NCBI GenBank assembly: GCA_022710505.1
Contig: JAKLGS010000021.1
Location: 1-10,852, forward strand
From: Patescibacteria group bacterium
GTDB lineage: Bacteria > Patescibacteriota > WWE3 > UBA101185 > UBA10185
DNA: 10,852 nt
Reading direction: 5' to 3'
Positions 4,671-10,632 of the stretch are shown piece by piece. The notes under the pieces were generated by a model. That model was not told where the DNA came from. It ran no database searches and worked only from the letters and a program-made list of their open reading frames with translations. Every line of letters begins with the position of its first letter. Position 1 is the first letter of the stretch. A program made the position numbers and the translations under genes.

Positions 4671-5447
4671 TTCAGCGATATCAAAATCGATACCAGTGGC
4701 ATTACGCAAAGAATTAGCAACTTGTGTTGCCTCCTCAAGATTTTGAACGTGAATAACCCCACCCTTAACAACATTTGGCATATCCGTTAAGGAGAGTGTT
4801 TTATTTATCATATCCTCCTTGGCCTTTTTCCAGGTTCTTCCTCTGCTAACTTCTCTAAGTTTCCCGTCAGGATTCATTTGCAACAGAGGCTTAATACTAA
4901 GCAAAGACGCGATAAGGTATCCAGTAGGACCTATACGACCACCTCTTAAAAGATTATTCAGGTCTTTTACTAAAACAAAAGATTTGATTTTCCTTGTTTT
5001 ACTTTCTAACTTTTTTGCTATTCTGTGAAGGCTTAGAGGCTTACTAATTAACTCCTTTGCGTACTCAACAAGGTAATACATACCTAAAGAAACACTTTTG
5101 GAATCAATTACTCTAACGTCGTAAGGAAAATCTCTTGCTGCTATTACAGCCGCTTCTTTTGTTGCACTTAATCCTCCTGATATGGTTATACACAGAACTT
5201 GGTCTCCCTTGGACACTATTTCCCTAAAAACCATTGCGAACGATTCTGGACTAGGCGCTGACGTTGTAGGCCAACTTTTTTCAATCAGGTCCAAAAATTC
5301 CCCTGTGGTTAGTCGGTCCTCACCAGCATCCATATGAGAAATTCCTACTATTGTAAAGCTAAGAGGAACTATGGTTATCGAATCGGCAATTTCTTTTGGT
5401 GCATCCACCGGAATATCAATACCACTATCCGTCACTATTTTTATCAT
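4599..5447 (-). CDS. DegV family fatty-acid-binding protein
   Basis: A 282-residue, full-length DegV protein. In Firmicutes members of this family (FakB) present a bound fatty acid to the kinase FakA; no kinase gene is in this window. Visible family marks are the N-terminal strand MIKIVTDSGIDIP, TTSAPSPESF (61-70) with the Thr-Ser of the carboxylate site, ITISGGLSATKEAA (87-100), the LNNLLRGGRIG block (163-173) and the C-terminal VIATHTGRGALG (264-274) lining the lipid pocket. It has a leadered promoter (TTGAAT, 16 bp, TATAAT), a GGAG Shine-Dalgarno about 8 nt before the ATG and a perfect terminator. Its 3' end and terminator recur 1.7 kb downstream as a degenerate copy. A role in scavenging host or environmental fatty acids is inference. 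Confidence 0.95.
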   Translation of the reverse strand: MIKIVTDSGIDIPVDAPKEIADSITIVPLSFTIVGISHMDAGEDRLTTGEFLDLIEKSWPTTSAPSPESFAMVFREIVSKGDQVLCITISGGLSATKEAAVIAARDFPYDVRVIDSKSVSLGMYYLVEYAKELISKPLSLHRIAKKLESKTRKIKSFVLVKDLNNLLRGGRIGPTGYLIASLLSIKPLLQMNPDGKLREVSRGRTWKKAKEDMINKTLSLTDMPNVVKGGVIHVQNLEEATQVANSLRNATGIDFDIAETGPVIATHTGRGALGVVVVEIKR

Positions 5448-5451
5448 TTTC

Positions 5452-5506
5452 TTCTCCTTTTCTAGTCTATTTTAGAGGATTATAAAGCATGTTTAAAAAT
5501 ATTCAA
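5452..5506 (-). promoter_or_regulatory. promoter and Shine-Dalgarno of degV
   Basis: On the minus strand TTGAAT (5506-5501), 16 bp, TATAAT (5484-5479), a leader of about 25-30 nt and AAAAGGAG ahead of the ATG at 5447. The region is shared with the divergent gene at 5550. Confidence 0.75.
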
Positions 5507-5532
5507 AACTCACCGATAAACAATTTTTTACT

Positions 5533-5549
5533 TGATATAATTTATAAAT
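5533..5549 (+). promoter_or_regulatory. extended -10 promoter of the 5550 gene
   Basis: TG, one base, then a perfect TATAAT (5536-5541) lies 8 nt before ATG 5550. No Shine-Dalgarno is present, so the leader is one to three nucleotides at most. Confidence 0.6.
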
Positions 5550-6056
5550 ATGAAAAGAACAATAAAAGTAAATGATTTGATGCAAAAAAACTACATCTAC
5601 GAGCTTCTTGAGCCGATTGGAAAAAACTTCTCCCCACTTTTTAAGCCGGAGCTCACACCTAAGCAAATGTTAGAACTTGGAGTTTTTGGCGGCAAATATA
5701 TGACTGATTGCAAAAAAGAATTTCCTAAAGAATGGTTTGAAAAAGCAAAACTATGTCATAAATTTCACGACCCTAAACTGAACTTTTTTGAAATAAATGC
5801 CTCCCAACCATTAAGTGTTTGGCAAAAGAAGGGTTGGATTTACGAAGAAGATCCTAGAGGATGGTTTCAATGGTATTGTCGCTATTACATGGGAAGACGA
5901 ATTCCCGAAGAAGATAAAAGACAAATAAAAAGATGGAGAGCCATAAAAAGACATATTGGACAAATTAAGAAAAACTGTGCTGAAAATGATTTGGATTGCA
6001 GAAGAAAACAACGCCAAGCCCTATTACACTGGGCTTACGACAGCAGAAAAATATAG
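5550..6056 (+). CDS. conserved protein of unknown function (168 aa)
   Basis: A soluble, basic, aromatic-rich protein of 168 residues. The pattern LTPKQMLELGVFGGKYMTDC (35-54), FPKEWFEKAKL, ASQPLSVWQKKGWI (84-97), DPRGWFQWYCRYYMGRR (102-118), RHIGQI and a final CRRKQRQALLHWAYDSRK looks highly constrained. It matches a family I have seen as an uncharacterised hypothetical in scattered bacteria and eukaryotes, without a known activity. Dense conserved Trp, Tyr and Arg in the DPRGWFQWYCRYYMGRR block suggest nucleic-acid or nucleotide binding, but that is inference only. It is monocistronic, divergent from degV and convergent with the gene ending at 6081 (24-nt gap, no clear terminator). Confidence 0.8.
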   Translation: MKRTIKVNDLMQKNYIYELLEPIGKNFSPLFKPELTPKQMLELGVFGGKYMTDCKKEFPKEWFEKAKLCHKFHDPKLNFFEINASQPLSVWQKKGWIYEEDPRGWFQWYCRYYMGRRIPEEDKRQIKRWRAIKRHIGQIKKNCAENDLDCRRKQRQALLHWAYDSRKI

Positions 6057-6080
6057 ACTAATCTCTTCTCTAAAAATGGT

Positions 6081-6848
6081 TTATTCAGCTAATTCGGTAT
6101 CTTCAGTATTTTTCGGTTCTTCATCGTTCTTATTTTCATCTGAGCTCACATCCGTGTCTTCACCTATCTCAACTTCTTCACCCAAATCTTCTTCCTCTTC
6201 AATACTTTTGTTGTACCCGAACATTAATTTAGTTAACCAGCCAAACAAACTAAAACCATCATCTTTCTCATCTATATAGTTAAAAATCTTTAATCTCTCT
6301 TGTTCAAGCTCTCCTAACCTTGCTCTTAAAGTATTAGCGTCTTCTTCATCCTTATTTTTTTCTATAGTTTTTTCAATCTTTCTTATCTGATTTCTATTTT
6401 GAACCAAATTAGATCTTATCTTACCTAAATTTTTATAATCAGGACCTAACAAAAAATTCTTCCAAGCAGGTCTCTTATCAATCTCTTCTAAGGATTTTAT
6501 ATTATCAATTGAATTGTAAGTGATATCATCAACGGATTTAATAACCTCGTCACCTGTTTCGTTATCCCCAGATTCCTTCTCTGCTTTAGCAATTTTTTTT
6601 ATCTCCAATGCGCTGTTTTTTACTTTTGATATGTGAGCTCCAACATCCGGAATATTATCAGCACTACTAACACTTATCCTATTTCGAACTGTACCACTCT
6701 CAGCCCCAGCTCTTTTACTTGCACCCAAAACTTCTTCTTTTTTTCCTATACTCTGTAATAAAACAAAATCAGAGAAAATTAAAAACAACGACACAGCGAA
6801 AAGAATTATAAAAGGTAATTTAATTTTTAATAAATCTTTAATATTCAT
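6081..6848 (-). CDS. membrane-anchored coiled-coil protein of unknown function (255 aa)
   Basis: The N-terminus (MNIKDLLKIKLPFIILFAVS, extending to about residue 32) is a signal peptide or anchor: a positive start and a hydrophobic core ending near VLLQSIG. The rest is predicted outside the membrane: a Ser/Ala-rich linker, long charged helices with coiled-coil character (about 75-190, including RNQIRKIEKTIEKNKDEEDA and RLGELEQERLKIF), a short hydrophobic GFSLFGWLTKLMFGY patch and a very acidic tail of Glu/Asp repeats (about 215-255). I recognise no enzymatic domain. It follows the 7340-6873 gene by 24 nt and has an AAAGGA Shine-Dalgarno, so it is the second gene of that operon. It could be a structural or scaffold protein of the cell envelope. 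Confidence 0.75.
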   Translation of the reverse strand: MNIKDLLKIKLPFIILFAVSLFLIFSDFVLLQSIGKKEEVLGASKRAGAESGTVRNRISVSSADNIPDVGAHISKVKNSALEIKKIAKAEKESGDNETGDEVIKSVDDITYNSIDNIKSLEEIDKRPAWKNFLLGPDYKNLGKIRSNLVQNRNQIRKIEKTIEKNKDEEDANTLRARLGELEQERLKIFNYIDEKDDGFSLFGWLTKLMFGYNKSIEEEEDLGEEVEIGEDTDVSSDENKNDEEPKNTEDTELAE

Positions 6849-6872
6849 AAAAATTCCTTTAATAAATTAAAA

Positions 6873-7340
6873 TTAATACTCCCTAACTGCATTAATTTGA
6901 AAAACCGAACTTTCAGCGTATCCCCATGTTTGATAACCATATAACTCAACCTTCTTTCCTACGAAACTGTCTATATCATAAAAATCTTTAGTTGCTGGAG
7001 GTAACACTTGAATTTTATCAACGTACATAGGAACCCCCGAAGCATTATTGACCAGTAATAAAGGTTTTTCAAAATATAACCAATACCAATATTCACCTAA
7101 CTCCAGCTCTTGTGGTATTTCCTCTTTATTTAAAGTCCCGTATATAAATATTGGGTTGTTTTCACCTACTGCATTTATAGCATGGGTTTGCTCCTTTTTA
7201 TCTTCATTACAAACACACTCATCACACTTTTTAGAAGCCGGGCATACTTTTTCATTTGATTTTAAAGAAAAAAAGCCTAAATATAGAAAACCGACGGAGA
7301 GTAATATGATTATTAGAAAGGCAAGGTTGTTTCTTTTCAT
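6873..7340 (-). CDS. exported small protein with Cys cluster and beta-rich domain (155 aa)
   Basis: Residues 6-25 form a hydrophobic signal anchor after MKRNN. A short segment with C33, C39, C42 and C44 (CPASKKCDECVC) follows, which could bind a metal or form disulfides outside the cell. The remaining domain (about 60-155) is strand-rich: PIFIYGTL, YWYWLYFEKPLLLVNNASG, MYVDKIQVLPP, KKVELYGYQTWGYAESSVFQ. The length and pattern recall a small OB-like barrel, but I cannot name a family. It is the first gene of a two-gene unit with the coiled-coil protein. The start is set by an extended -10 (TG-t-TAAAAT) exactly 6 nt before the ATG, identical to that of the ferredoxin gene. Confidence 0.72.
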   Translation of the reverse strand: MKRNNLAFLIIILLSVGFLYLGFFSLKSNEKVCPASKKCDECVCNEDKKEQTHAINAVGENNPIFIYGTLNKEEIPQELELGEYWYWLYFEKPLLLVNNASGVPMYVDKIQVLPPATKDFYDIDSFVGKKVELYGYQTWGYAESSVFQINAVREY

Positions 7341-7375
7341 ATAAATATTTTAACACTTTTACACACCTCAAGTGT
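7341..7375 (-). promoter_or_regulatory. leaderless promoter with an overlapping inverted repeat
   Basis: On the minus strand TG-t-TAAAAT (-10 at 7352-7347) is followed by six bases and ATG 7340. ACACTT (7353-7358) and AAGTGT (7370-7375) form an inverted repeat with an 11-bp gap, sitting over the extended -10 and the -35 position, as an operator might. Confidence 0.5.
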
Positions 7376-7461
7376 AATCTCAAAATCAAAGTAGTATTAT
7401 AAAAAGTATACACATGCCCAGAAAGAAAGCATTGTTAAATGTTCGAAGTATTTAGTTATTA

Positions 7462-7476
7462 TGCTATACTTGGCCA
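7462..7476 (+). promoter_or_regulatory. extended -10, leaderless promoter of the SurA-like gene
   Basis: TG-c-TATACT (-10 at 7465-7470) is followed by exactly six bases and ATG 7477, with no Shine-Dalgarno. Confidence 0.65.
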
Positions 7477-8148
7477 ATGAAAAAAACAGAAAAGAAAACT
7501 AATATAAAAGAAGAGGAAGTGAGTACTAAGGAAGTAAAGGTAAAAAAAAGTATTTTTGGATGGTTTGCAAATAACAAGCCGTTTATTATTGCCATCTTAA
7601 TAATAATGGCAGCGTTCTTATCAGGATACTTTATAAAAAATTCATTGATTGCTGCAACAGTAAATGGAAAAACAATCTGGAGATATTCTTTGGTTAGACA
7701 ACTAGAGAAATACTACGGATCAAATATATTAAATACAACCATAGAGCAAGAATTAGTTAAACAAGAAGCCAAAAACAAAAAAGTTGAGGTAACTAAAGAA
7801 GAAGTAGATGCAAAAATAAAAGAGATTGAAACAAGTATGGCTAGCTCAGGACAAACATTAGACGAAGCTTTAAAAGAAAGTGGAATGACAAGAAAGGATT
7901 TGGAAGAAAACTATAGATTAAATTTATTAATTGAAAAAATTCTATCCGAAAGAATTCAAGTTACTGACGAGGAAGTTCAAAAATATATCGACGATAATTC
8001 GGAGTCTTTCCCTGAGGGTACAGACATAGAATCAGTAAAAACAATAATTGTAGAACAATTAAAACAACAAAAAATGAGTACAGAATACCAATCATTTATT
8101 ACCGAATTAAAAGAAAAAGCTGATATTAAGACTGTAGCTAAGTATTAA
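7477..8148 (+). CDS. membrane-anchored SurA N-terminal-domain protein (foldase without PPIase domain)
   Basis: A 223-residue protein. Residues 1-32 are a charged cytoplasmic tail, about 33-58 (NNKPFIIAILIIMAAFLSGY) a membrane anchor, and the rest is extracytoplasmic. AATVNGKTIWRYSLVRQLE (about 59-77), then TTIEQELVKQEAKNKKVEVT and KEEVDAKIKEIE, followed by GMTRKDLEENYRLNLLIEKIL and VTDEEVQKYIDDN, is the standard SurA_N/PrsA-type chaperone domain. The parvulin peptidyl-prolyl isomerase domain expected between its N- and C-terminal helices is missing; only a short EGTDIESVKTIIVEQLKQQK helix pair closes the fold. It should help secreted proteins fold without isomerase activity. It heads a unit with the cupin gene 8 nt downstream. 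Confidence 0.88.
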   Translation: MKKTEKKTNIKEEEVSTKEVKVKKSIFGWFANNKPFIIAILIIMAAFLSGYFIKNSLIAATVNGKTIWRYSLVRQLEKYYGSNILNTTIEQELVKQEAKNKKVEVTKEEVDAKIKEIETSMASSGQTLDEALKESGMTRKDLEENYRLNLLIEKILSERIQVTDEEVQKYIDDNSESFPEGTDIESVKTIIVEQLKQQKMSTEYQSFITELKEKADIKTVAKY

Positions 8149-8156
8149 TAAAGTAG

Positions 8157-8741
8157 ATGCTGCTCAAATCTACAAGAACATTAGAAGAAATGGTTCCTGT
8201 TCTCTCGAACAAAAGTTTGGGAGAGGGGGTCGATTTAAAATCTCCTGTATATTGGGTTTTCTCAAGTGTATCAAAACAATGGGAAAATATGACACTGATA
8301 TCCCCGGGTGACTTTAATGGGGAATTTCCTAAAACATTTGGCCACTATCATTCTTCCGATACCACAGAGAGATACAAGTTGCTAAGCGGTAAGGGAATAC
8401 TTTTAATGCAAAAAAGGCAGTTTATCGATGATGACTGGCAAATAAACAGAATTGAGAAAATATACTTTGTGGAATTCTTGCCTGGGAACGAGCTTGATAT
8501 TACAAGGGAATGGGGACATTCGTGGTCTAACATTGGAAACGAACCTCTGGTTACTCTTGATAATTGGAGAGACGGTCACACACCTGGAGACTATAAACCA
8601 ATAGAGGATATGGGTGGTATGGGGTATTTTTTGGTAAAAAAAGACGGCGGAGCGGAATTTATCCCAAACACTAAATACAAAGATCTTCCAAAACCAGAGT
8701 GGATTACCGCAGATGAATTTAATCGAATAAACAGCCTTTAA
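8157..8741 (+). CDS. cupin-type glucose-6-phosphate isomerase family protein
   Basis: A 194-residue single-domain cupin. Motif 1 is FPKTFGHYHSSDTTERYKLLSG, with H63, H65 and E71 as metal ligands and G78. Motif 2 is PGNELDITREWGHSWSN, with H121 as the fourth ligand and N125. This arrangement and the TFGHYH string match the archaeal-type, metal-dependent phosphoglucose isomerase family, which interconverts glucose-6-phosphate and fructose-6-phosphate and is unrelated to the classical SIS-fold enzyme. The C-terminal part (NWRDGHTPGDYKPIEDMGG, then GGAEFIPNTKYKDLPKP) is typical of the bacterial branch. The precise substrate may be another sugar phosphate. The start lies 8 nt after the SurA-like stop, without a clear Shine-Dalgarno, so translation is probably coupled. 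It would act in cytoplasmic glycolysis. Confidence 0.78.
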   Translation: MLLKSTRTLEEMVPVLSNKSLGEGVDLKSPVYWVFSSVSKQWENMTLISPGDFNGEFPKTFGHYHSSDTTERYKLLSGKGILLMQKRQFIDDDWQINRIEKIYFVEFLPGNELDITREWGHSWSNIGNEPLVTLDNWRDGHTPGDYKPIEDMGGMGYFLVKKDGGAEFIPNTKYKDLPKPEWITADEFNRINSL

Positions 8742-8764
8742 TAGATGCCGTAGACAAAGTAAAG

Positions 8765-8777
8765 TATAATCATTTTT
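8765..8777 (+). promoter_or_regulatory. -10 box of leaderless promoter for uppS
   Basis: A perfect TATAAT (8765-8770) lies 7 nt before ATG 8778, inside the 36-bp gap after the cupin gene. No Shine-Dalgarno is present. A promoter here would let uppS be expressed independently of the upstream pair. Confidence 0.55.
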
Positions 8778-9488
8778 ATGAAAAACAAAAAAGATCAATC
8801 ATCTGAAATATCCAATTTACCTAAACACGTAGCAATAATTATGGACGGTAATAGAAGGTGGGCAAAAGAGAGAGGCCTACCTGCTTTTGAAGGTCATAGA
8901 AGAGGATCTCTTACTTTTGAAAAATTAGTAAGTAAGGCTAGAAAAATGGGTATAAATTGTTTATCGACATGGGCATTCTCTACTGAAAACTGGAAGAGAT
9001 CAAAAGAGGAAGTAGATAAATTATTTGACATAATCGAAGGTATGGCCAAAAAATATATTGATAGGTGTGGAAAAGAAAAAGTAAGATTTGTTCACATTGG
9101 TAGAAAAGACAGAATCCCCGCAACACTAAAAGATTTGATAATTAAAGCGGAAAGAGATACTAAACAATTTATTGATTTCACTATCGTGCTTGCAATAGAT
9201 TACGGTGGACACGACGACTTACTAAGAGCAATTGACAAGACAATTAAGAGCAAGAGGGCAGTAACAAGTGAAAACATCGAAAAAAACCTCGATACCGCAG
9301 AACTTCCTCAAATTGACTACATTATAAGAACTGGTGGGGAAAAAAGACTAAGTGGATTTATGTCTTGGCAATGCGCCTACGCAGAACTTTTCTTTACCGA
9401 TACATATTTCCCAGCTTTTACTCCAAAAAAATTCGAAGATGCAATAAAAGAATTTTCGAGACGGGTAAGAAGATTCGGGGGAAATTAA
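8778..9488 (+). CDS. uppS: undecaprenyl (polyprenyl) diphosphate synthase
   Basis: A cis-prenyltransferase that extends farnesyl diphosphate with isopentenyl diphosphate to make the C55 lipid carrier for peptidoglycan and surface polymers. At 236 residues it is full length. HVAIIMDGNRRWAKERGLPA (17-36) holds the catalytic Asp (D23) with the following Gly-Asn-Arg. GHRRG (39-43) is the phosphate-binding helix, and STWAFSTENWKRSKEEV (63-79) is the substrate-binding block. IRTGGEKRLSGFMSWQCAYA (183-202) with R184, R190 and S192, then ELFFTDTYFPAF with E203, forms the IPP/Mg site. All key residues are present. The gene is leaderless by the spacing of its -10 box. It acts at the inner face of the cytoplasmic membrane. 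Confidence 0.97.
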   Translation: MKNKKDQSSEISNLPKHVAIIMDGNRRWAKERGLPAFEGHRRGSLTFEKLVSKARKMGINCLSTWAFSTENWKRSKEEVDKLFDIIEGMAKKYIDRCGKEKVRFVHIGRKDRIPATLKDLIIKAERDTKQFIDFTIVLAIDYGGHDDLLRAIDKTIKSKRAVTSENIEKNLDTAELPQIDYIIRTGGEKRLSGFMSWQCAYAELFFTDTYFPAFTPKKFEDAIKEFSRRVRRFGGN

Positions 9489-9500
9489 CAGATTAAACTA

Positions 9501-9528
9501 CACCTTAGCTTATTCGGTGCATCTTTTT
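9501..9528 (+). terminator. weak possible terminator of uppS
   Basis: CACC (9501-9504) can pair with GGTG (9516-9519), and CATCTTTTTC follows. The stem is only 4 bp, so this is a weak call. It overlaps the 3' end of the small minus-strand reading frame. Confidence 0.25.
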
Positions 9529-9588
9529 CTTGGTCTTTTTGATTTTTATGTTCCTTTGTTTAAGATTTTTCTTTTTCTTTCTTGGCAT
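9505..9588 (-). CDS. candidate 27-residue, extremely basic peptide
   Basis: On the minus strand an ATG at 9588-9586 opens a 27-codon frame ending in TAA. It reads MPRKKKKNLKQ..., with 11 Lys, 3 Arg and 1 His among 27 residues and ending KKKMHRIS. Such composition is typical of very small ribosome-associated proteins (the size class of bL36, THX or COX24-like peptides), but I cannot assign it to one. TTGAAT with GAATAT at 18 bp lies upstream on the minus strand, 7 nt before the ATG, matching the leaderless layout of neighbouring genes. Against it, A-rich DNA readily yields Lys-rich frames. It fills an otherwise gene-free 163-bp gap. Confidence 0.45.
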   Translation of the reverse strand: MPRKKKKNLKQRNIKIKKTKKKMHRIS

Positions 9589-9636
9589 AGTGATGATATT
9601 CTGCCACATTAATCAAATAATTCAAGGTGTTTTTTA

Positions 9637-9651
9637 TGATATTATTGCGCA
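9637..9651 (+). promoter_or_regulatory. extended -10, leaderless promoter of the NpmA/KamB-like gene
   Basis: TG-a-TATTAT (-10 at 9640-9645) lies exactly six bases before ATG 9652. No Shine-Dalgarno is present. Confidence 0.6.
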
Positions 9652-10293
9652 ATGATAGTAATAACGGGGGATAAAAAGAATGAGTTAGATAAAGAAACAT
9701 TTAGAAATATTTGTGGTAAGTATGAGAAAGTGATTTTAGATCTCGGTACGGGAGATGGAAGATTTGTTTTTAAAAATGCCTTAAAAAATAAAAGTACCCT
9801 GTATATAGGTTTAGATCCGGCTGAAAAGCAAATTCAAATTTATTCAAAAAAATCTAACAGAAGAAGATTGAAAAATGCCCTTTATGTTATAGGGTCGTTA
9901 GAAAACCTACCCGACGAACTGTATTCAACTGTTGATAAGATTTTCATAAATTTACCTTGGGGGACTCTTCTAGAGAAAATAGTTAAATCAAATGAGACTT
10001 ACACTAATGAACTATTTAAAATTTTAAAGAAGAATGGTGAGATAGAAATAATATTCGGATATGTACCGGAATTAGAACCATCTGAGACTGAAAGACTGGA
10101 CTTACCAGTAATTGAAAACGAATCCGATGTATTAAAGGCCTTCTCTACTTTCAAAAAAATTTTTGAGGTAATCGAGATGAAAAGGCTATTAAAGGATGAA
10201 TTGGAAAAGATAGAGACCACATGGGCTAAAAAATTAAAGTTCGGAAAAGATAGATTTATATACAAAATAGTATTGAGAAAGATTGCTGTATAG
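9652..10293 (+). CDS. NpmA/KamB-like 16S rRNA (adenine-1408 N1) methyltransferase homolog
   Basis: A 213-residue SAM-dependent Rossmann methyltransferase. VILDLGTGDGRFVFKNA (27-43) is the SAM loop with D30; LYIGLDPAEKQ (50-60) carries D55 for the ribose. LPWGTLLEKIV (101-111) holds W103, and ETTWAKKLKFGKDR (188-201) holds W191. NpmA and KamB, which methylate N1 of A1408 in the decoding site and confer aminoglycoside resistance, have the same four blocks (DLGTGDGR, IGIDP, LPWGTLLE and WAKRLAFG), with two Trp that stack on the flipped adenine; both are kept here. A Thr stands where NpmA has Ser just before the second Trp. The length fits the family. The gene is alone and leaderless, and converges with the next gene with a 1-nt gap. 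Whether it is a housekeeping enzyme or confers resistance is open. Confidence 0.86.
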   Translation: MIVITGDKKNELDKETFRNICGKYEKVILDLGTGDGRFVFKNALKNKSTLYIGLDPAEKQIQIYSKKSNRRRLKNALYVIGSLENLPDELYSTVDKIFINLPWGTLLEKIVKSNETYTNELFKILKKNGEIEIIFGYVPELEPSETERLDLPVIENESDVLKAFSTFKKIFEVIEMKRLLKDELEKIETTWAKKLKFGKDRFIYKIVLRKIAV

Positions 10294-10294
10294 G

Positions 10295-10555
10295 TTAAAG
10301 CCTTAGAAAATAAGTGAGGGCTACAGCTGCAACCCCCAAGAAAAACATTACAAAAAAGGGTTTTTTCCACTCGATTATTACAGGTTTAACTTTTTTTATC
10401 TCTTCCAAATCCTCTTTTGAGGCTTCTTTTATAGTCGGGTGCTCAATCTCCTGACCAGGAAATTCAGAATCCTTTTCTTTTTTATCATCAACACTCTGAG
10501 TATTACTACTTACATCGGTTTTAGTTTCTTCCTGAATTATGTCCCCGTGCTCCAT
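10295..10555 (-). CDS. small acidic tail-anchored membrane protein (86 aa)
   Basis: I do not recognise this protein. Residues 1-60 are polar and rich in Glu, Asp, Lys and Ser (EETKTDVSSNTQSVDDKKEK, then EASKEDLEEIKKVKP) and probably partly disordered. Residues about 66-84 (PFFVMFFLGVAAVALTYFL) form one membrane helix at the very C-terminus, ending RL. The topology is that of a tail-anchored protein with its N-terminal part in the cytoplasm. An extended -10 (TG-g-TAGCAT) sits exactly 6 nt before the ATG, so the mRNA should be leaderless. It ends 1 nt from the end of the NpmA-like gene on the opposite strand, without a terminator between them. Similar small tail-anchored proteins occur beside secretion genes, but no such neighbour is visible here. 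Confidence 0.7.
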   Translation of the reverse strand: MEHGDIIQEETKTDVSSNTQSVDDKKEKDSEFPGQEIEHPTIKEASKEDLEEIKKVKPVIIEWKKPFFVMFFLGVAAVALTYFLRL

Positions 10556-10570
10556 AAAACAATGCTACCA
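10556..10570 (-). promoter_or_regulatory. extended -10, leaderless promoter of the tail-anchored protein gene
   Basis: On the minus strand TG (10570-10569), one base, TAGCAT (10567-10562), then six bases and ATG 10555. It lies only 2 bp from the -35 of the divergent gene at 10633. Confidence 0.5.
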
Positions 10571-10572
10571 TT

Positions 10573-10626
10573 TTGAAAAAATCAGGTAAATGGGATATTA
10601 TGCATAAAACTCTCTAGAAAGGAGGG
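10573..10626 (+). promoter_or_regulatory. sigma70-type promoter and Shine-Dalgarno of the 10633 gene
   Basis: TTGAAA (10573-10578), exactly 17 bp, TATTAT (10596-10601), a leader of about 25 nt and a near-perfect AAAGGAGGG (10618-10626) 6 nt before the ATG. This is a conventional leadered gene start. Confidence 0.8.
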
Positions 10627-10632
10627 AACGAA

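Noticed and set aside
7414..7455. 13-codon frame MPRKKALLNVRSI upstream of the SurA-like gene
   Set aside because: Too short, with no convincing -10 spacing or Shine-Dalgarno; the resemblance to the basic peptide start at 9588 is only four residues.
8403..8798. 131-codon minus-strand frame over the cupin gene
   Set aside because: It is antisense to a protein with clear cupin ligands, and its sequence has no family features.
9999..10370. 123-codon minus-strand frame over the methyltransferase gene
   Set aside because: It is antisense to the NpmA/KamB-like motifs and overlaps the well-supported minus-strand gene at 10295-10555.
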